Positions 15,201 through 20,557 of a stretch of DNA of 20,557 bases are shown here, piece by piece. The DNA comes from Euryarchaeota archaeon UBA39 (GTDB lineage: Archaea > Thermoplasmatota > Poseidoniia > Poseidoniales > Thalassarchaeaceae), in NCBI GenBank assembly GCA_002503045.1, contig DAQW01000119.1, positions 1-20,557 of the forward strand, written 5' to 3'. Each line of letters starts with the position of its first letter. Position 1 is the first letter of the stretch. The notes below the pieces were generated by a model. It was not told the DNA's origin. It ran no database searches and saw only the letters and a list, made by a program, of their open reading frames with translations. The position numbers and the translations under genes were made by a program.

Positions 15201-15823
15201 CGAATGAATTCGGATGCTCTCAAGATCAAATCTGGGATTTACTTGATTCTGATGAAGACGGAGTGAGTGATTTGGTAGAATTCCAATGGAATGACGAATC
15301 GGGGTTAAATTGCACTAATACCATAGAAAATGAACGTTCTATTGTGGATGAAAATGGTTGCGGTTTTAGTCAATTGGATGCAGACGGAGATTCTATTCCC
15401 AACGGAATTGACATCTGTCCAGGAACTCTGGCTTTACTTAGTGTGGATGAAGATGGATGCTCAGTTAGTCAGAAAGAACAAACTAGTTCAAGTTCGGGAG
15501 GACTACCTACATTTGTAATTGCTTCAATAATTGTAGTCATAGTAATTGCCATAGGAGCAGGAGTAGTAGTATTTTCACAAAGCTCTAAGAAATCGAAAAA
15601 GAAGAGTAAGAAACGTACAAAGTCAGTAAATACTCAATCGACTGCACCATCTGTAGGAGAATTTTCACAACAAGCTGCTCAAGCTTTAGAACCAGAGCCA
15701 ACTCCTGTTCCAGAATTAAGCGGAAATACCGTCGATGAGGATGGAATTGAATGGGCCCAAGATGCATCCGGAAACTGGTACTGGAGAGAAGGAGAAGGGC
15801 AATTCGAATTATATGAATCGTAA
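12230..15823 (+). CDS. Giant surface protein: beta-propeller, TSP3 calcium repeats, C-terminal TM anchor
   Basis: A 1197-residue type I membrane protein, most of it outside the cell. An N-terminal signal peptide (about 1-23) is followed by a Gly/Asn-rich region (about 45-520) with seven blade-like repeats of the pattern D-G-x-(I/V)-x-(A/V)-x-G-x-aromatic, a propeller of the SBBP/NHL kind. Residues 523-1077 are thrombospondin type 3-like repeats: seven units carry a Trp (579, 623, 666, 707, 749, 790, 839) in a GWTS-like segment between C-P-x-G and D-x-D-G-D-G-C, followed by C-P-x-T-type units. TSP3 repeats bind calcium through their D-x-D-x-D-G loops. A transmembrane helix (about 1095-1115) is followed by a Lys-rich stop-transfer segment and an 82-residue cytoplasmic tail ending in an aromatic/acidic motif (W1174 to the end). 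The next gene is a paralogue. Ligand unknown; adhesion or substrate binding is plausible. Confidence 0.9.
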   Translation: MSKQRLSLVLVFLLLGMPFSNSFIPTENHLTPLIDEDSFFSTGNTTDWAVLMTKNAGTQGGPNNENWVKITDVIVDHNDDIYAVGAFYNNVTIGSSNWDEGRSTGFIAKFDDQGNSLWELKIEAPQGSTDPTSEIRTIDVDNAGRIYVGGWMCGASTFTMTSGCGWWQNWGGFVAKVSPMGTFEWGVSIDGANGYDAVNDVAIRSDGHVWAVGFFRDSAFFEGDSYNTSGQYDGFVGLINTTSSDFEWVRTIGSQSHNEGDNATAVIVDSDDNALIVGSYSDNAGGTFGATQIMPVGKPTATYVLNLSSSNTVNWVASGAGSQNGEPSVGMDILIADDGKYYVTGGMSGLTTFDSLSTGSPLQIVGNGTSVHTYIAKIETDGDWNYVRRSDSPNGFNTPSSQIPQNMRMGQNGMIIITGQYDAPYGHPLSSTKFGNIELVDGYMGGYLAGFNIQSASWAWATDFGSGGDNDVGTGVGVLSDGRIVTSIHACSKGPCYADVDGVQYNIPSWEGGSGILWVSYPDSDSDNIPDKDDNCDLDANPTQSDIDQDNDGDACDNDLDGDGIENFYDSCDGPSTNWDASIWTNDRDQDGCRDADEDKDDDGDGIEDVYDDCNSPNTVHNWSSTPVSDYDSDGCKDSEEDDDDDSDGVLDISDSCPSNPSWKNWTSNQSSDHDGDGCNDVGEDLDDDNDQRPDNSDSCPTGETGWTSEISFDYDQDGCKDSTEDLDDDGDSVPDFVDLCNPPGATGWTSLDPTDNDGDGCRDSDEDSDDDNDGIDDSNDACPDGVSGWTSNPSTDNDGDGCKDLGADNGGFGEDTDDDGDQILDSAPDMCPQGATDWISTFATDFDRDGCKDDGEDSDDDGDGFYEDNGEDECPNTPVGESVDIKGCSAGQADTDGDLILDANDQCPNEDARNFDTNLDGCIDDTDGDGINDANDDCPTVNADNTGVSSQIGDGCTITERDDDGDGIPGDMDAIAGSDICPLTATGASTNEFGCSQDQIWDLLDSDEDGVSDLVEFQWNDESGLNCTNTIENERSIVDENGCGFSQLDADGDSIPNGIDICPGTLALLSVDEDGCSVSQKEQTSSSSGGLPTFVIASIIVVIVIAIGAGVVVFSQSSKKSKKKSKKRTKSVNTQSTAPSVGEFSQQAAQALEPEPTPVPELSGNTVDEDGIEWAQDASGNWYWREGEGQFELYES
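13796..15460 (+). repeat. TSP3-like repeat array in first surface protein
   Basis: Degenerate tandem protein repeats encoded mainly by GAT and GGA codons. The first seven units are 41-49 residues apart measured from Trp to Trp; the later units are irregular and lack the Trp. The DNA of the plus strand is strongly purine-rich here. Short near-identical tracts built on GATGGAGATGGATGTA recur within this array and in the paralogous array downstream. Confidence 0.85.
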
Positions 15824-15854
15824 GTCCAAATTCGCCCAAATTACGCGAGGTTTG

Positions 15855-15867
15855 AATAGCGGCTATT
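15855..15867. promoter_or_regulatory. Perfect 13-bp palindrome before second surface-protein gene
   Basis: AATAGC-G-GCTATT has six-base arms around one central base. It lies 14-26 bases before the ATG at 15881, overlapping where a TATA-like element (TTTGAATA, 15851-15858) and transcription start would be for a leaderless gene. A repressor operator is possible. Just upstream, CCAAATT occurs twice at a 10-base interval (15826-15832 and 15836-15842). Confidence 0.35.
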
Positions 15868-15880
15868 GTTACCTAAGCAC

Positions 15881-18800
15881 ATGTTAGGCATACAGCGCAC
15901 GGCTGTACTATTCTTGACCGCTATTCTACTGGGGATGGTGATTCATCCTATTCATCAAGTAGATACGCATCTTTCAGAAATAAGTGAAAGTTCTGATTCA
16001 TCTCCTAGGGCAGGCAGTACTGATTGGACAGCAGTAGCAGGATATGATACAGTTACCAATCCTTCAATCGCAGTTGAAGCAGGATTGGTATCTCCAACTG
16101 ATATGGCAATTGATAGTTTAGGTTCAATTTACACAGGTGGTTTCGCGATTTATGACGTGACATTTGGCGGACAAACTTATTCAGAAACGGATCAATTGGC
16201 GTATGTTGCCAAAACTTCTTCATCTGGAAACTGGCAAAAACTTTGGCACGCTTCTGTATTTGGTGGAGGAGGTAGTGCTACCGTTACTGCTCTAACAACA
16301 TCAGGAACTGACGTTTATGCATGTGGATGGTTTGTAGGAAACGTCAGTATTGCAGGACAAAACTTTGTGTCATATACGCCATCGGGAAGCGTAGAAAGTT
16401 CACAGGATATGTGGGTAGCAAAATTCGACCAGAACCTGAATGCACAATGGGCATCTCATGCAGGCACTGTAGAGAATGATGATGCTTGTGAGGACATCTT
16501 GGTTTCTCCAACTAAAGCAGATGGAAGCAAAGATGTGTATATCATCGGAGAAACTAATGCGACAGCATCTTCATACTTCGGAACTTCAATCACAAAAAAT
16601 GGAATTGGAGGAACTTCGACAGACATTGTTGTGGCCAAATTAAATGCTGCAAATGGAAATTGGATTGATGCAAATATCGCTGGAAGTACTGGCCAAGACC
16701 TAGGATATTCGATATATTGGAGAGGAGGTGGAATGGTAGCAGTAGGTATTTTCAGCGGAACCATTACCTTTGGCACTCAACAGATGCAGGCGATAGGGTC
16801 GTTTGATTTGTGGATGGCAGATATCACAACTAGCTTAGGATTCCTTAACGCTAGTCAAGCAGGAGGAACTGGAGGAATTGCCCAACCATTTAGCGTAGTA
16901 CATCAAAATGGAGTAGATTATGTGGCTGGAACTGTACAGGGAACTGTAAATTTCGATACAAACCAAGTTATGTCATCTAGCAATGGACAAGATACCTCAA
17001 CATTTGTTGCATCAAGAGGAGCCAACAACCAATGGGATTGGATTAGTACAGCAAGTGGATACCATCAAGTTAGAGGGCTTGACATCAACCCGTCTGGAAT
17101 TCTATTGGTTTCGGGTTCATTTGCAACTGTTTCCTGGACTGGAACAGGTGGCTCTCTGGCACAGAGTGGAAGTGCAACCTTTGGCACAACCACTCTTCCA
17201 TCTACATACTTTGATCCATATCATGCTACTATGGATACTTCTGGAAATTGGATTTCGGCTGATTCAGGAGCAGGTGATTTCAACGATAATGGAGTAGCGG
17301 GAATGTGGGCACCCACTGGAGAAATTATCGGAGTTGGAACATTTGGTTCAGGAGGTGCTACCAATATTGGTTCAACATATTCAATCACTCTAGGAAGTGG
17401 TACTGCAATAGGAAACGGAAATGCATTTACAGATCAGAATTACCAAATTTACCAGAATATTGCATATTATGTTTGGTCACTTAAAGCAGACTCTGATGCA
17501 GATGGCACACCTGATGTGGACGATAACTGTCCAAATCAATTCAACCCATCTCAATCAGATATTGATTCAGATGGTCTTGGTGATGAATGTGATCCAGATG
17601 CAGATCAAGATGGACTATTGAATGAAGAAGATAATTGTCCAAATGGACCAGAAGTAAATTGGGACCCTACTGATAATACCATCAATAGAGATCAAGATGG
17701 TTGTAAAGACTCCACAGAAGATACTGATGATGATGCAGATGGAATAGATGACTTTGCAGATTTGTGTGACGATATTGGTGACAAAATGGGTTGGGTCTCA
17801 AACAGTGTAAGGGACCATGATTCAGATGGTTGTCATGATGCTGAAGAAGATGATGATGACGATAATGATGCTATCCCTGATACAGATGATCAATGCCCAA
17901 GAGGTTGGTACAACTGGTCAGCTTCCCCAAGTACAGACCATGATATGGATGGTTGCGCAGATGAAGGCGAAGATGATGATGACGATAACGACGGAATGAA
18001 TGATTATGATTTCGATGATTTAGAATTAGATCAATGTCCAAAAGGGGACTTGGGTTGGACTTCTAATCCTACTACTGATCGAGATGGAGATGGATGTAGA
18101 GATGATGGAGAAGATACTGATGACGATGGAGATACAGTTCTAGATATTAATGACAAATGTACTCCAGATGGAGACGGTGATTGGACTAGTGCTACACCTA
18201 ACGATCACGATGGAGATGGATGTAGAGATGCAACAGAAGATGATGATGATGATGATGATGGAGTGTTAGATGTTGCAGACTCTTGTCCAACTGGAATGGT
18301 TGGATGGACATCTACGCCGCTACTCGATGTAGATGGTGATGGATGTATGGATTCAGATGAAGATAATGACAATGATAACGATGGAGTTCTGAATGATGTT
18401 GATTCATGTGCAGGTGGAGAAACTGGTTGGTTCGCTTCAAATGAATTAGATGCAGATGGAGACGGATGTAAAGACGATACTGAAGATACTGATGATGATG
18501 CAGATGGAGTTGAAGACCAATTTGATATTTGTCCAGAAACACCACTAGGTGAAACGGCAGATAATGTTGGATGCGGTTACAATACTCAGCAAGATAATGA
18601 TCAAGATGGAATTTACGATATTAGTGATGCATGTCTAAACAGCCCATCAGAGTCAGATAGGATCCTTTACGAAACTCTCGAATCAGAGGCAAATGGATTG
18701 ATACATGAATGGGGTACAATCATCGATGTTTCCGGATGCTGGCTAGGTGAGTTAGACCGAGATAATGATAATCGAAAGAACTACTTGGATCAATGTCCAG

Positions 18801-19573
18801 ATTCCCCTTCTAATGCAGTTGTGGATGAGTTTGGTTGTAGTGCTGCAGAATATGATTGGGACGAAGACGGAGTCATCGGAGATGTCATCATGTCTCCCGA
18901 TGCATGTCCAAACACAACTGATAGTGAAACTCGGATGCTAGAAGCATACTCATCATTTGGCGCTGTTGATGCTATTGGATGTTGGGCTGGAGACGGCGAC
19001 CAAGATTTGGATTCAATTCTAGCTTATCTCGATATGTGTCCGGGTACACTTGAAGGTCTAGATGTCAATGAAGAGGATGATCAACTAATGGGTTGTGCAG
19101 ATAACCAGTTGGACTTTGACAATGATGGAGCAATGAATGATGTTGATGTTTGTCCAGATACTCCTGCAAATACGGAAGTTCAATCAAATGGAGAAAGGGT
19201 AGGATGTACTCTTGAACAAAGGTTAGAGTTAGGAGATTTTGATGCTCAAATGGAGGCATACGGATTATTCCTGGGTATCGGAGCAGTAGTGATTATTGGA
19301 CTTCTTGGAGCAATCGGTTTCTTCCTTCTAAGAAGTGATGACAATGTGGGTTCCGCTCCTACAATTCCTATGAATTATGGAGCACCTGTTGCAGCAGCAC
19401 CTGTACAAGCACCACCAGGTTTCGCTCCAGCTCAACCTGCTTATGTCGCTGATTATACGGGACTTCCCGGCGGTGGACATTATGATCAAGGGTATGATGG
19501 TTCAACAATCTATATTGCACCAGATAACAGTCAATGGAAGATGAATGCAGATGGATCATTCACTCGAATTTAA
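15881..19573 (+). CDS. Giant surface protein, paralogue: beta-propeller, TSP3 repeats, C-terminal TM anchor
   Basis: A 1230-residue type I membrane protein with the same plan as its upstream neighbour. Signal peptide about 1-27; seven propeller-like blades (about 45-530) with pattern (I/V)-Y-x-x-G-x-F-x-x-x-(V/I)-x-F-G; TSP3-like array from D537 to about 1109, with Trp units at 594, 638, 679, 726, 768, 809 and 850; transmembrane helix 1128-1150; and an 80-residue cytoplasmic tail with an Ala/Pro/Gln-rich linker ending in an aromatic motif (DG-STIYIAP-DNSQWKM-NADGSFTRI). Calcium binding by the D-x-D-x-D-G loops is expected from the family. I chose the ATG at 15881 because the frame extends only to a TTG at 15866 and the signal peptide begins cleanly at MLGIQR. 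The gap to the previous gene is 57 bases. Convergent with the hydrolase gene, 14 bases away. Confidence 0.9.
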   Translation: MLGIQRTAVLFLTAILLGMVIHPIHQVDTHLSEISESSDSSPRAGSTDWTAVAGYDTVTNPSIAVEAGLVSPTDMAIDSLGSIYTGGFAIYDVTFGGQTYSETDQLAYVAKTSSSGNWQKLWHASVFGGGGSATVTALTTSGTDVYACGWFVGNVSIAGQNFVSYTPSGSVESSQDMWVAKFDQNLNAQWASHAGTVENDDACEDILVSPTKADGSKDVYIIGETNATASSYFGTSITKNGIGGTSTDIVVAKLNAANGNWIDANIAGSTGQDLGYSIYWRGGGMVAVGIFSGTITFGTQQMQAIGSFDLWMADITTSLGFLNASQAGGTGGIAQPFSVVHQNGVDYVAGTVQGTVNFDTNQVMSSSNGQDTSTFVASRGANNQWDWISTASGYHQVRGLDINPSGILLVSGSFATVSWTGTGGSLAQSGSATFGTTTLPSTYFDPYHATMDTSGNWISADSGAGDFNDNGVAGMWAPTGEIIGVGTFGSGGATNIGSTYSITLGSGTAIGNGNAFTDQNYQIYQNIAYYVWSLKADSDADGTPDVDDNCPNQFNPSQSDIDSDGLGDECDPDADQDGLLNEEDNCPNGPEVNWDPTDNTINRDQDGCKDSTEDTDDDADGIDDFADLCDDIGDKMGWVSNSVRDHDSDGCHDAEEDDDDDNDAIPDTDDQCPRGWYNWSASPSTDHDMDGCADEGEDDDDDNDGMNDYDFDDLELDQCPKGDLGWTSNPTTDRDGDGCRDDGEDTDDDGDTVLDINDKCTPDGDGDWTSATPNDHDGDGCRDATEDDDDDDDGVLDVADSCPTGMVGWTSTPLLDVDGDGCMDSDEDNDNDNDGVLNDVDSCAGGETGWFASNELDADGDGCKDDTEDTDDDADGVEDQFDICPETPLGETADNVGCGYNTQQDNDQDGIYDISDACLNSPSESDRILYETLESEANGLIHEWGTIIDVSGCWLGELDRDNDNRKNYLDQCPDSPSNAVVDEFGCSAAEYDWDEDGVIGDVIMSPDACPNTTDSETRMLEAYSSFGAVDAIGCWAGDGDQDLDSILAYLDMCPGTLEGLDVNEEDDQLMGCADNQLDFDNDGAMNDVDVCPDTPANTEVQSNGERVGCTLEQRLELGDFDAQMEAYGLFLGIGAVVIIGLLGAIGFFLLRSDDNVGSAPTIPMNYGAPVAAAPVQAPPGFAPAQPAYVADYTGLPGGGHYDQGYDGSTIYIAPDNSQWKMNADGSFTRI
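17489..19207 (+). repeat. TSP3-like repeat array in second surface protein
   Basis: Same organisation as the array in the upstream paralogue: seven Trp-bearing units spaced 41-47 residues apart, then irregular C-P-x-T units. A 22-base stretch is identical at 18083-18104 and 18209-18230, showing that neighbouring units are similar enough at the DNA level to recombine. Confidence 0.85.
18239..18259 (+). repeat. (GAT)7 trinucleotide tract
   Basis: Seven uninterrupted GAT codons encode seven consecutive Asp residues inside a TSP3 loop of the second surface protein. Elsewhere in both arrays the same position usually has three to five acidic residues, so this is the longest pure run and a likely site of copy-number change. 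Confidence 0.9.
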
Positions 19574-19587
19574 TTAATGATTAAAAT

Positions 19588-20466
19588 CTAACAGAGATGC
19601 TGTGAAAAGAAATCTTGGCCGCGCTGCAAAGCATCCTCTCTGGCAACAGAGTCTCCCTTCACATATGCTCCACGATTCCTCAGAATTCTGAATACTAAAC
19701 GTCGATGGCGTAATTCATTCACTGGGAAACGAATCCCAAATTTCCAAATCCCAGACATATGGCCATTTTCCTCAATTCGAACAGTGCGTTTACCTAATCG
19801 AATCACCTTTGGCTGCCATGTCTTTTCTTCAATACCATCGAATGAATGAAATGCTCCAGAGTACGCATGTAATACGGCATTCGGCAACTCAGGCATTAGT
19901 GATTCTACAAGATTAATTGGTGTCCAATCATCGTTAGTACCATGAAGAATAAGCATAGGTGCATCCGACCATTTCTTCACATCAGGGCGCAAATGGGCAG
20001 CAGGATATAACGGTAAATGAGCATCAAATGGCGTCCCCAGAACGTCAACAAGTGGAGACCAAGCAGAATATATTGCCACAGTTCCCCCAAGACTCCAACC
20101 TGCAATTCCAATTCTTCCAAACCGCTCATCAACATCTAGTATTTTCTTTAATGCGAAAGCATCTGCTAACATCATCGCATAAGTCACAGAAAGTTGATCA
20201 TGGACAACTGAATCTACAGATCGTGCTGAAAAAGATTGTAATTTACAAACAGCTAGACCACATTCTAACCATTTTCGGATATGATCGTCGTGATGAGGCT
20301 GCCAACCTCTACTTCCATGAACCGCTATTATGCAACCAAATGGGCCTTCACCTTCGGGGAGGAGCAGATCAGCATAGCAGAAGTGTTCAGGCAATGTTTC
20401 GAAACAGGTGAGAATATGATGTATTTCGAAGGGCGACCTTGAACTAAAGTCAACACGCTCCGACAT
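19588..20466 (-). CDS. Alpha/beta hydrolase, dienelactone hydrolase-like
   Basis: A 292-residue predicted cytoplasmic hydrolase. It has HGSRGW (50-55), a likely oxyanion-hole loop; the nucleophile elbow GWSLGG with S125; an acidic residue in HGTNDDWTP (D179 or D180); and H207 in GAFHSFD, giving a complete Ser-Asp-His triad. The overall layout resembles the dienelactone hydrolase family (COG0412), but the nucleophile is Ser rather than the Cys of true dienelactone hydrolases, so an esterase or peptidase-like activity is equally possible and the substrate is unknown. A C-terminal extension of about 60 basic residues (about 232-292) goes beyond the usual core. No signal peptide. No Shine-Dalgarno site precedes the ATG at 20466; a weak AT-rich tract lies about 25 bases upstream. 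It converges on the second surface-protein gene. Confidence 0.87.
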   Translation of the reverse strand: MSERVDFSSRSPFEIHHILTCFETLPEHFCYADLLLPEGEGPFGCIIAVHGSRGWQPHHDDHIRKWLECGLAVCKLQSFSARSVDSVVHDQLSVTYAMMLADAFALKKILDVDERFGRIGIAGWSLGGTVAIYSAWSPLVDVLGTPFDAHLPLYPAAHLRPDVKKWSDAPMLILHGTNDDWTPINLVESLMPELPNAVLHAYSGAFHSFDGIEEKTWQPKVIRLGKRTVRIEENGHMSGIWKFGIRFPVNELRHRRLVFRILRNRGAYVKGDSVAREDALQRGQDFFSQHLC

Positions 20467-20503
20467 AGTAATCAGTCAATTCCATAGTATGAAAATGAGT
20501 GTG

Positions 20504-20511
20504 TAAAAATC
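20504..20511 (-). terminator. Possible T-rich terminator after RG-rich gene
   Basis: Reading the minus strand, a run of five T (20505-20509) occurs about 13 bases after the stop codon of the gene entering from the right. Archaeal termination often uses such T tracts without a hairpin. The tract is short, so the call is weak. Confidence 0.25.
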
Positions 20512-20521
20512 TGAATTGAAA

Positions 20522-20557
20522 TCAGCGACGGCGTCCGCCACCTGAGCGACCTCCGCC
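20522..20557 (-). CDS. C-terminal end of an RG-rich protein (partial, 5' part outside window)
   Basis: The last 11 codons of a minus-strand frame read GGGRSGGGRRR and end in TGA at 20522-20524. Gly/Arg-rich tails like this are common at the C-termini of RNA-binding proteins and DEAD-box RNA helicases, which is the most likely identity, but the body of the protein is outside the window. The frame is open to the edge, and the GC-rich codons contrast with the AT-rich spacer that follows. The hydrolase gene starts 55 bases downstream on the same strand. Confidence 0.5.
   Translation of the reverse strand, partial: GGGRSGGGRRR

Noticed and set aside
13796..15460. Regularly spaced DNA repeats that might suggest a CRISPR array
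   Set aside because: The repeats are degenerate, in frame, about 125 bases apart and encode calcium-binding loops; no constant direct repeat with unique spacers is present.
15866..15880. Upstream TTG start extending the second surface protein by five codons
   Set aside because: It falls inside the palindrome and adds residues before a well-formed signal peptide; the ATG at 15881 is simpler.
19574..19587. Possible bidirectional terminator between the convergent genes
   Set aside because: The 14-base gap is AT-rich but has no clear hairpin or long T-run in either direction, so no terminator is called.
1..20557. Possible mobile island or horizontally acquired region
   Set aside because: No transposase, integrase, attachment-site repeat or tRNA was seen, and base composition looks even apart from the codon-driven purine bias of the TSP3 arrays.

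Overview
The window most resembles an archaeal genome of the marine Group II type (Candidatus Poseidoniales, Thermoplasmatota); this is inference, not a database match. The pointers are an archaeal/eukaryal-type DRG GTPase, an archaeal-type (NadM) nicotinamide-nucleotide adenylyltransferase, a radical SAM protein of the archaeal COG2108 kind, a GrpE, and two very large surface proteins built from thrombospondin type 3 (TSP3) calcium repeats. Base composition is AT-leaning throughout, genes are tightly packed, and no gap exceeds about 115 bases. I saw no rRNA, tRNA, CRISPR array, transposase or phage gene.

Layout. (1) 1-2053, minus strand: DRG GTPase followed by a membrane protein that runs off the left edge and contains an internal duplication. 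(2) 2166-3451, plus strand: an unrecognised helical protein, then a NadM-like adenylyltransferase. (3) 3452-6340, minus strand: a compact likely operon pdxT - COG2108 radical SAM - grpE - DUF1499 lipid/secreted-type protein, meeting nadM tail to tail with no bases between. (4) 6417-8355, plus strand: a class V PLP aminotransferase, divergent from pdxT, followed closely by deoC. (5) 8416-11125, plus: a thioredoxin-CcdA fusion membrane protein, then gcvT. (6) 11172-19573, plus: a soluble EF-hand protein followed by two tandem paralogous surface proteins of about 1200 residues. (7) 19588-20557, minus: a dienelactone-hydrolase-like enzyme and the last 11 codons of an RG-rich protein entering from the right edge.

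How they may work together. Left and central parts are housekeeping: translation-associated GTPase, NAD and PLP cofactor synthesis, chaperone exchange factor, glycine/one-carbon and deoxyribose catabolism. The right part is calcium- and surface-themed. The two big proteins share one plan: signal peptide, about seven beta-propeller blades, exactly seven Trp-containing TSP3-like units spaced 41-49 residues apart, further TSP3 units, one transmembrane helix and an 80-82 residue cytoplasmic tail ending in a small aromatic/acidic motif. Their many cysteines, the EF-hand protein directly upstream, and the extracytoplasmic thioredoxin-CcdA protein two genes further upstream suggest (inference only) a neighbourhood devoted to a calcium-loaded, disulfide-containing cell-surface structure.

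Translation starts appear to follow two modes: genes within operons have short Shine-Dalgarno-like purine tracts (AGAGG, AGGAGG, GGTGA), while several genes with their own upstream gap lack one and instead carry AT-rich TATA-like tracts about 25 bases before the ATG, as expected for leaderless transcripts.
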